Below are positions 6,188 to 12,726 of a DNA stretch of 13,108 nucleotides, piece after piece. The stretch lies in assembly GCA_050701635.1 (NCBI GenBank), contig JBOGDF010000140.1:1-13108 (forward strand), written 5' to 3'. The notes under the pieces are model-generated. The model saw only the letters and a program-made list of their open reading frames with translations. It did no database searches and was not told where the DNA came from. Numbering within the stretch: the stretch's first letter is position 1; each line of letters begins with the position of its first letter. The translations under genes and the position numbers were made by a program. The DNA is from WHSM01 sp050701635. GTDB lineage: Bacteria > Actinomycetota > Actinomycetes > Mycobacteriales > Micromonosporaceae.

Positions 6188-8158
6188 ATGGAGATCGCGG
6201 CACCTGGGTACGACGAGGTTCCGCCGCTGCTGCGGGAGACCGCCACCGCGCTTGGCGCGCTGGCGGTCGCGGCGCTGGTCGGCGCCGGATTCCGGCTCGG
6301 CTTCCATGTCGACAACGCTCACAACGGCCTGATCGGGGCGTCGTTCACCGCGGTCGGGCTGTACGTCCTGCGGATGCGGCCCCGGCACCGGGTCGGCCGG
6401 CTCTTCCTCGCGGTCGGGGTCGGGCACGCGGTAATGTTCTTCGGCCGGCAGTATGGCCTCCACGAAGGCCCACTTCCCGGTGGTGCGTGGATCGGCTGGT
6501 TCGGGGTCTGGCCGTTGCCGTTGCTGATCGCGCTCTTCGGCTGGACGCTGATGGTCTTCCCGAACGGCAGGTTCGCCTCACCGCGCTGGCGGGTGGCGGC
6601 GCTGGTGATGGTCGGTTGCGCAGCGATCTCCGCGCTCGTCTCGGCGCTGTGGCCGGTCGCGTATGACCGCACGGCAATGGTCGCCCCACACCCGCTCAAC
6701 CTGCCGGACCTGCCCGTCGAAGCCGCTGTCGGAACCCTCACTGGGGCGTCGTACGCCGCCTTCCAGGTGCTGTGGAGCGCGTCGATCGTGGTCCGGATGC
6801 GGCGGGCCACCGGCGACGAGGCCCGACAGCTGCGCTGGTTGGTCTACGCCGTGGTGATGGACCTGCTCGTGCTCGCGGTCGGAATGGCGGTGTTGGACTC
6901 GCCGGTCCCGGGACTGCTCTGCCTGCCGTTGATCCCGGTCGCCGCCGGCGTCGCCGTGTTGAAGTACCGGCTCTATGCCATCGACCCGGTCATCAACAAG
7001 ACGATCGTGGTCGGTGGGATGGCGCTGCTGATCACCGCCGGGTACGTCGCCATCGTCGTCGGCCTCGGAGCCGTGGCCCCGGTCGACGACCGGTTGCTGA
7101 CCCTGGCCACCACCGCGGTCGTCGCCGTCCTCTTCGAGCCGCTGCGACGGCGGATCGAGCAGCTCGCCGACCGGTTGGTCTACGGACGCCGGACCACGCC
7201 GTACGAGGCGCTGGCGCAGCTTTCAGCACACGTGGCGGAGCCGCCCCAGGACCTGCTCGGCCACGTCACGGCCACGGTCGCCAAAGGCGTCGGCGCCACC
7301 GAGGTGGTCCTCTGGGTGCGGCGGGAGCCGGATCTGGAGGCGCGCGCCAGCTGGCCCGGGCCACCGTCGGGGCGGCCGGCGCAGGTGACCCGGCCCCTCG
7401 TCCACCAGGGGCGTTCGCTCGGAATGCTCAGCGTCCGCAAGCCGGTCGGCGAGTACCTCACCGCGGGGGAGGAGCGGCTGCTGGGGGATCTGGTGGGCCA
7501 GACCGTGCTGGTACTCGTCCAGCAGGAGCAGGAGCGGGAGCTGCGGGCCGCCGCGAGACGGATCGTCACAGCCGAGGACGCGGCCCGTCGCCGGATGGAG
7601 CGCGATCTGCACGACGGCCTCCAGCTGCGCCTGGTGACGCTCGCAATGGAGCTGGGGATAGCGGCCAAGGCGGCCGAGTCATCCGGTGACGGTGCGATCG
7701 CCACGCAGGTCGAGACGGCCCGGGAGCACCTCATGGAGGCGACCGCCGAGCTACGCGAGCTGGCTCGCGGACTGCACCCGATGGTGCTCAGCCAGTCCGG
7801 CCTGGAGGCGGCCCTGGCGATGCTTGCCGATCGGTCGCGGATTTCGGTGCGGCTGCGCTGGGCGGTTGACGGACGCCTTCCGGACGAGGTGGCGGCGACC
7901 GCGTACTACCTGGTCAGCGAGGCGCTCACGAACGCCGCCAAGCACTCCGGCGCCGAGGTGGCGACCGTCGTGGTCGCCCGGACCACCGCAGGGCTGGAGG
8001 TCTCCGTCTCCGACGAAGGCCGCGGCGGCGCTCAGCCCTCTGCCGGCAGCGGCCTGGAGGGCCTCTCCGACAGGGTGGCGGCCCTTGGCGCACGGCTCAG
8101 CCTGACCAGTCCCATCGGCGGCGGGACGACGATCCGGACGGTGCTGCCATGCGAGTGA
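6188..8158 (+). CDS. Membrane sensor histidine kinase, NarL/LiaS-type (HisKA_3)
   Basis: The 656-aa protein has about ten N-terminal hydrophobic segments (residues about 19-325, including VFPNGRF, common in actinobacterial kinases), then a linker ending LADRLVYGRRTTPYEA, a GAF-like region about 335-450, and a cytoplasmic kinase core. The dimerisation/phosphoacceptor helix contains RRRMERDLHDG with H475. The ATPase domain has the N box SEALTNAAKHSG (N582), the G1 box SDEGRGG (D609), the G2-like GLEGLSDRVAALGARL and GGGTTI. It should autophosphorylate on H475 and pass the phosphate to the regulator encoded directly downstream. The signal is unknown. The ATG at 6188 is preferred over an in-frame GTG at 6173; neither has a Shine-Dalgarno sequence, so the mRNA may be leaderless. 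The gene end overlaps the regulator start, indicating one operon. Confidence 0.93.
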   Translation: MEIAAPGYDEVPPLLRETATALGALAVAALVGAGFRLGFHVDNAHNGLIGASFTAVGLYVLRMRPRHRVGRLFLAVGVGHAVMFFGRQYGLHEGPLPGGAWIGWFGVWPLPLLIALFGWTLMVFPNGRFASPRWRVAALVMVGCAAISALVSALWPVAYDRTAMVAPHPLNLPDLPVEAAVGTLTGASYAAFQVLWSASIVVRMRRATGDEARQLRWLVYAVVMDLLVLAVGMAVLDSPVPGLLCLPLIPVAAGVAVLKYRLYAIDPVINKTIVVGGMALLITAGYVAIVVGLGAVAPVDDRLLTLATTAVVAVLFEPLRRRIEQLADRLVYGRRTTPYEALAQLSAHVAEPPQDLLGHVTATVAKGVGATEVVLWVRREPDLEARASWPGPPSGRPAQVTRPLVHQGRSLGMLSVRKPVGEYLTAGEERLLGDLVGQTVLVLVQQEQERELRAAARRIVTAEDAARRRMERDLHDGLQLRLVTLAMELGIAAKAAESSGDGAIATQVETAREHLMEATAELRELARGLHPMVLSQSGLEAALAMLADRSRISVRLRWAVDGRLPDEVAATAYYLVSEALTNAAKHSGAEVATVVVARTTAGLEVSVSDEGRGGAQPSAGSGLEGLSDRVAALGARLSLTSPIGGGTTIRTVLPCE

Positions 8159-8796
8159 TCCTGGCCGACGACGCCGTGCTCTTCAGGGAGGGGATGGCCC
8201 GCATCCTCGCCGAGATCGGCTTCGATGTCGTCGGGCAGGCCCGGGACGGTGGAGAGCTGGCCACACTCGTGCGGTGTGACCCGCCCGACGTGGTGATCAC
8301 CGATCTCCGGATGCCGCCCACGCACTCCGACGAGGGGATCGAAGCGGCCGCTCGGATCCGGGCGGCGTACCCGGAGGTCGGGTTGATGCTGCTCTCGCAG
8401 TACGTCGAGGTGCACCACGCGCTGCGGCTGATGGAGGAGTTCGACGGCGGGGTCGGCTACCTGCTCAAGGACCGGGTCTCCGACCTGTCCGGGTTCGCTG
8501 TGGACGTACGCCGGGTGGCCGCCGGCGAGGTCGTGATCGACCCCGAGCTGGTGAGTCGGCTCGTCGCCCGACGGCGGGAGCGCGATCTGCTGGCCGACCT
8601 GACCGAACGTGAACGCGAGGCGCTCGCACTGATGGCGCAGGGACTCACCAACGCTGCCCTGGCCGAGGAGCTCTTCGTAAGCCCTAAGACCGTCGAGGGC
8701 TACGTACGCAACATCTTCACGAAGCTCGATCTCGCCCCCGGTGAGCGGACCCACCGCCGGGTGCTGGCGGTGCTGCGGTTCCTTCGCCAGCAGTGA
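8149..8796 (+). CDS. NarL/FixJ-family response regulator
   Basis: The 215-aa product has an N-terminal receiver domain with the acidic pair D7/D8 (ILADDAVLFREG), phosphoacceptor D52 (VVITDLRMPP), the conserved Ser after the fourth strand (LMLLSQY) and the invariant Lys in GYLLKDR. A C-terminal LuxR-type helix-turn-helix follows (about residues 148-213: LTEREREALALMAQGLTNAA, VSPKTVEGYVRNIFTKL). This is the standard DNA-binding partner of HisKA_3 kinases. Its ATG overlaps the kinase gene by 10 bases (ATGCGAGTGA) and lacks its own ribosome site, so translation is probably coupled. Likely targets are its own operon and the divergent membrane-protein genes. All key residues are present and it should be functional. 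Confidence 0.95.
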   Translation: MRVILADDAVLFREGMARILAEIGFDVVGQARDGGELATLVRCDPPDVVITDLRMPPTHSDEGIEAAARIRAAYPEVGLMLLSQYVEVHHALRLMEEFDGGVGYLLKDRVSDLSGFAVDVRRVAAGEVVIDPELVSRLVARRRERDLLADLTEREREALALMAQGLTNAALAEELFVSPKTVEGYVRNIFTKLDLAPGERTHRRVLAVLRFLRQQ

Positions 8797-8830
8797 CGCG
8801 GCGTACCTGACTTTCCGCCCTTCGCGCCCC

Positions 8831-8854
8831 GCGAGCGGCCGTGGAGACGCTCGC
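8831..8854 (+). terminator. Candidate hairpin terminator after the two-component operon
   Basis: GCGAGCG (8831-8837) and CGCTCGC (8848-8854) form a perfect 7-bp stem with a 10-base loop, 35 bases after the response-regulator stop. No T-tract follows. Position and stem strength suit an actinobacterial terminator. Confidence 0.5.
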
Positions 8855-9037
8855 CTGCGGGCATCCAACGCCAACGAAGATCAACAACGCCCCCAGGTGG
8901 AGCCAGATCAGACTGTTACCCCGGGGCCAGCTCAGGTTGACACGGCCACGCAGTCGGGGGTCGCGGCCGATCACGGGTGGCTGCCTCCCGTTCGAGCACC
9001 CTCACCAAGCGAAGATCACGAAGTACGGCTGTCGTAC

Positions 9038-10153
9038 TAGTGCGGCGCGTCTAAAGTGGTTTTACAGTGCTGATGCGCGAGAATGCGGTATGCGTACACG
9101 TCGTTTGGGTTTGCGGGCCGGTGATCGTGAGCTGCTCGGTTCGTGGACTCGGTCGTCGACGGTGAAGGCGGGGTTGGCGCAGCGGGCGAGGATTGTGCTG
9201 TTGGCCGCCGATGGGCTGTCGAATACCGAGATCGCTGAGCGGGTGGGGGTGTCGCGTCCGACGGTGATTTCGTGGCGTGGCCGGTACGCCGAGTCGGGTG
9301 TGACGGGGTTGCAGGACGGGCGGCGCAGTGGGCGGCCGAGGACGGTGGACCGGGCGCGGATCCTGGCGGCGACGTTGGCGGCGCCGCCGAAGAAGCTCGC
9401 AGTGACGCACTGGTCGAGTCGGCTGTTGGCCGCGCACCTGAAGGTCGATCCGTCCACGGTGCTGCGGACGTGGCGGCATCACCGGGTGCAGCCGTGGCGG
9501 TCGGAGACGTTCAAGTTCTCCACCGACCCGGAGCTGATCGCCAAGGTCACCGATGTGGTGGGGTTGTACCTGGCGCCACCAGAGAACGCGATCGTGCTCT
9601 GCGTGGACGAGAAGTCGCAGATCCAGGCACTGGACCGCACGCAGCCGGCGTTGCCGATGCAGCCTGGCCTGCCCGAGCGGCGCACCCACGACTACGTCCG
9701 GCACGGCACTACCACCCTGTTCGCCGCCCTGGAGATCGCCACTGGCAAGGTCACCGGGGCGGTAAAACCGCGACACCGCCACCAGGAGTTTCTGGCATTC
9801 CTCAAACAGGTCGCCCGCGCCTACCCTGACCGCGAGCTGCACCTGGTGATGGACAACTACGCCGCGCACAAGCGCGTTGAGGTACGCGACTGGCTGGCGG
9901 CCAACCCGCGGATCCGGGTGCACTTCACACCGACCTCCGGCTCCTGGCTGAACCTGGTCGAGGTCTGGTTCAGCATCATCGAACGCCAAGCCATCCACCG
10001 CGGCACCTTCCACTCCGTGCGCGACCTCAACGCCAAGATCCGCGCCTTCATCGACGGCTGGAACAACCGCTGCCACCCCTTCGTCTGGACCAGACCCGCC
10101 GACCAGATCCTCAAGAAAGCGACCCGTAAAACAACTTCAGATGCAGTCCACTA
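9038..10153 (+). mobile_element. Apparently intact IS630-family insertion sequence, 1112 bp plus TA duplications
   Basis: The element spans 9040-10151. TA at 9038-9039 and again at 10152-10153 are the target duplication typical of IS630/Tc1-mariner elements, here within CTAG on both sides. The ends are imperfect inverted repeats: 9040-9067 (starting GTGCGGCGCGTCTAAAGTGG) and the reverse complement of 10124-10151 (starting GTGGACTGCATCTGAAGTTG) match at 20 of 28 positions. A single transposase gene fills the interior. The reconstructed empty site reads GTCGTACTAGTGTGGG. The element separates the two-component operon from the ATPase operon. Confidence 0.85.
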
Positions 10154-10154
10154 G
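9090..10154 (+). CDS. IS630-family DDE transposase
   Basis: The 354-aa product starts at the ATG at 9090 (MRTRRLGLRAGDRELL). The N-terminal part holds helix-turn-helix DNA-binding segments (LSNTEIAERVGVSRPTVISW, then VDPSTVLRTWRHH). The catalytic domain carries D173 (LCVDEKSQIQALDR), D255 (VMDNYAAHK) and E291 (SGSWLNLVEVWFSIIE), with 35 residues between the last two, as in IS630-type enzymes. Length is usual for a one-frame member. The frame is open upstream to 8841 but those codons lie in and beyond the left inverted repeat. No clear ribosome site precedes the start. The last codon ends at the final base of the element, and the stop TAG (10152-10154) is supplied by the duplicated target TA plus the flanking G. 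No disabling mutation is visible, so it may be active. Confidence 0.93.
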   Translation: MRTRRLGLRAGDRELLGSWTRSSTVKAGLAQRARIVLLAADGLSNTEIAERVGVSRPTVISWRGRYAESGVTGLQDGRRSGRPRTVDRARILAATLAAPPKKLAVTHWSSRLLAAHLKVDPSTVLRTWRHHRVQPWRSETFKFSTDPELIAKVTDVVGLYLAPPENAIVLCVDEKSQIQALDRTQPALPMQPGLPERRTHDYVRHGTTTLFAALEIATGKVTGAVKPRHRHQEFLAFLKQVARAYPDRELHLVMDNYAAHKRVEVRDWLAANPRIRVHFTPTSGSWLNLVEVWFSIIERQAIHRGTFHSVRDLNAKIRAFIDGWNNRCHPFVWTRPADQILKKATRKTTSDAVH

Positions 10155-10323
10155 TGTGGGTGTCCGCATTTGCGTTTGTCTCGGTGGGCTGGTCGCGCTA
10201 GTTTGTAATGTTCACCGCGGCGAGAACTGACATTGCTGAATTGTCAGCCCAAGATGATTCATCGCACCAATATGTGGATCCGGACACAGCGGTGACTGTC
10301 CGCCCAGAAAGCGGAGGCGCAAG
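10155..10323. promoter_or_regulatory. Upstream region of the ATPase operon: weak promoter, inverted repeat and ribosome site
   Basis: A candidate promoter is TTGTCT (10176-10181), 17 bases, TAGTTT (10199-10204); its matches to consensus are modest (4/6 and 3/6). Downstream, CTGACA (10227-10232) and TGTCAG (10242-10247) form an exact inverted repeat separated by 9 bases, a plausible operator in the leader. GGAGG at 10313-10317 is 6 bases from the GTG start at 10324 and decides that start. The stretch is noticeably richer in A/T than the flanking native genes. Confidence 0.35.
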
Positions 10324-12726
10324 GTGTCGGGATTGACGGGTGACGGCGTCGTACTGACCGTTGAGGACGCCGAGCGACACGCGGCGCGGCTGCCCCATGC
10401 GGAGGCCGCGTTGCTCGGGGAAATCATCTCAGCACAAGCCGCGACGCCCCGTGTTGACCTTGGGGGTGCCACCGCCGCCGTTCCGTGGCTTCTGGACAGT
10501 ATCGAGGTCAGCGGACACGTCGGTGTGGGCTCGGAGCCGGTTCGGCTGAGTTTTGGTGGCGGCCCAGGAATCGTGATTGTGACCGCGCGCAACGGCACGG
10601 GGAAGACGAGCATCGCTGATGCCCTGCGCCACGTACTCAGCGGCGGTCAAGCACGTCCTTACAAGTTGGCTCCTGATAATCTCGATTGCCCGGATAGGAA
10701 CATTCGGGTCGAATTGAGCACAGGTCCGAGGACGGCGCAGGTCCGGTGTCGTAATGATCAGCCCTTTACGTGGAGCAATGAGGAGGGCGTAAAGATGGAC
10801 CCCCCGGCCGGGTGGGTCGCAGACTATCTGCGATACCTTCCAATCCTGCTGTACCCGGAGGTGTCGGCGACGATCGAGGACCCAGCCAAGCTTCACACCT
10901 TCCTGAAGGGCGGACTCGACCTCGACGTGCTGACCGCCATCCAGGATGAGGTGAAGTCCATTCGCACGTCAGGCAGTGGAGCCAAAGGCGAAATCACCGA
11001 TAGCTACGAAACCGCGAAGATCGCGGCTGAGAAGGCGGACCTCAACAACGCTTTAACTCTGCTGACGAAGTCAGGCGCTACTCCCTCGCCGACCAATCGG
11101 GCAGCCATCGAAGCCGCGATAGCAGAGTCACCAGAAATAGCGGCGTACGAGCCGCCAGCTCTTCCAGAGATCAACGTGGCCGATCTCGACGTGGACCTCA
11201 TGGTGGACTCAATCCACGCGTACCGGAAAGCCGTGCGTAGCGTGGTGTCAGGGGCGGACGAGACCCAAAAGTCGCTGCAGCAACTCGTTGAGCACGGCGG
11301 CGACCACCTTGAAGCAGCCCGACGTGACGACATTTGCCCCGCTTGCGGAACACAAGGCGTCGGGTGGCAGCGCCATGCACAGCAGCAGGCCGAGAAACTA
11401 GCGACGATCTTGCGCGCTGCCCGATCGGCCGAGAGCTCCCTCAGGGAGCACCTGGCTGTGATCTCCTCAGCCTTGCCCGAGGTGCCGCCGTCAGCCGAAA
11501 AGGCGCTGACCGCGCTCGGTTCGGACGCAACACAGGTCATCGAGCAATGGCAGGAGACGCGCGGTGCCGTGATCGGGATCGAGGCGACCACGGTCAGCCC
11601 AGACACTGTCCGCAAGCTAGCAGCGGACATCGTGCTGCTGCGCAGGCAGCGTGGCGAACTCGTGCGCCGGCTTAATCAGGAGTACAACGCCAATCTCGGA
11701 GCCCGTGCCCAACTCCGCGCTGCCGTCGAGCACTGGCTCAACAAGGTGACCCTTCACCACGAGACCGTCACGAGAGCTGCTGTGGCCGACAGGCTAGACA
11801 AGGCCATCGATCGCTGGATCAAGTCGACTCGGGACGCTGTGTTCGAGCCAATCGGCCAGAAGGTGAGTGCCATGTGGGCTGCGCTCAACCCGGATAGCGG
11901 ACTCACGCTGACGGGTGTGAAGCTCGGCGGCGGTACCAAGCAGGCGGGCAAAGTCAACTTCGGCATCCGTGCCGGTTCCACCTTGCCGCCACCGGCAACG
12001 GCCACGCATGTCCTGAGTACGGGCCAGCGGAACGCCCTCTCGCTAGCGACTTACCTGCCGCGCGCAACGCAGGCCAGCAGCCCCTTCGGCTTCCTCGTTC
12101 TCGATGACCCGATCCAGGCGTTCGACTCGTGGCGCGTGCGATATCTCGCACGGCAGCTCGTGGAACTGTCGGAGCGCTACCAGATTCTGGTGTTGACCCA
12201 CGACGAGAGGCTGTGGCAGGAACTGCGCGGTCTCGGGTACTACGCCCGCCATCTGCAACTGGATCGCGACCCAGACTCGCCATCGCACGTACGGGTGTCA
12301 GACGCGAGCTCCCCCGGCATGGAGTACCTCGCAGACCTTCGCCGGCAACTCCAGGAACACGACCGAGAGCCAATTGCAGCAGAGGAGAGCATAACGGCGT
12401 TAGCGCTAGCACTATGCCGGACCGCGGTCGACGCCGAGGCCGCGATCCAGCTAGAAATCATGGGCAGACGCGCGGGCCACACTGCCGAGATCATCGCCCG
12501 AGACCGCGACAGCGCGCACACGACACGTGGCCAAATCGATCTGCTAAACACCTACGCAGGTGCAGTCGGCGCGCCCATGATCGACGTCGCGCCCTACGAC
12601 GACACGATCAGGGCGCTAAACATGGCCGCCTACGGTCGGGCACCGGTCGGTGCCACTGCCGGAGACCGCTCACGGTGGCTCCTCGAAACCGAGACACTCA
12701 TCCATCTGATCGCGGGGATCTCATGA
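10324..12726 (+). CDS. SMC/Rad50-like AAA ATPase with a zinc-hook-type CPACG motif, candidate defence ATPase
   Basis: The 800-aa product has a split ABC-type ATPase. The N-terminal lobe (about 54-230) contains Walker A ARNGTGKTS with K94. A helical insertion of roughly 300 residues (about 230-530) carries CPACG (C338, C341) near its middle, as at a Rad50 zinc hook but on a much shorter arm. The C-terminal lobe has signature LSTGQ (564-568), Walker B FLVLDDP (D594, D595) and the H-loop LTHDE (H626). A further 174 residues (about 627-800) follow, including a helical tail; I do not recognise this tail. Such ATPases act with nucleases or other effectors in DNA repair and in anti-phage systems such as Lamassu-type modules. 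The GTG start has GGAGG 6 bases upstream. Codon use is less GC-biased than in native neighbours, suggesting transfer. It overlaps the next gene by ATGA. ATPase assignment is secure; the defence role is inferred. Confidence 0.88.
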   Translation: MSGLTGDGVVLTVEDAERHAARLPHAEAALLGEIISAQAATPRVDLGGATAAVPWLLDSIEVSGHVGVGSEPVRLSFGGGPGIVIVTARNGTGKTSIADALRHVLSGGQARPYKLAPDNLDCPDRNIRVELSTGPRTAQVRCRNDQPFTWSNEEGVKMDPPAGWVADYLRYLPILLYPEVSATIEDPAKLHTFLKGGLDLDVLTAIQDEVKSIRTSGSGAKGEITDSYETAKIAAEKADLNNALTLLTKSGATPSPTNRAAIEAAIAESPEIAAYEPPALPEINVADLDVDLMVDSIHAYRKAVRSVVSGADETQKSLQQLVEHGGDHLEAARRDDICPACGTQGVGWQRHAQQQAEKLATILRAARSAESSLREHLAVISSALPEVPPSAEKALTALGSDATQVIEQWQETRGAVIGIEATTVSPDTVRKLAADIVLLRRQRGELVRRLNQEYNANLGARAQLRAAVEHWLNKVTLHHETVTRAAVADRLDKAIDRWIKSTRDAVFEPIGQKVSAMWAALNPDSGLTLTGVKLGGGTKQAGKVNFGIRAGSTLPPPATATHVLSTGQRNALSLATYLPRATQASSPFGFLVLDDPIQAFDSWRVRYLARQLVELSERYQILVLTHDERLWQELRGLGYYARHLQLDRDPDSPSHVRVSDASSPGMEYLADLRRQLQEHDREPIAAEESITALALALCRTAVDAEAAIQLEIMGRRAGHTAEIIARDRDSAHTTRGQIDLLNTYAGAVGAPMIDVAPYDDTIRALNMAAYGRAPVGATAGDRSRWLLETETLIHLIAGIS

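Noticed and set aside
8717..8974. An 85-codon minus-strand frame starting MIGRDPRL as a complete gene
   Set aside because: It overlaps the conserved C-terminus of the response regulator, has no ribosome site, and its second half is Arg/Ala-rich shadow; only the hydrophobic part is kept as a finding.
9051..10076. A 341-codon minus-strand frame across the transposase
   Set aside because: Antisense shadow of an unmistakable IS630 transposase with a complete DDE triad.
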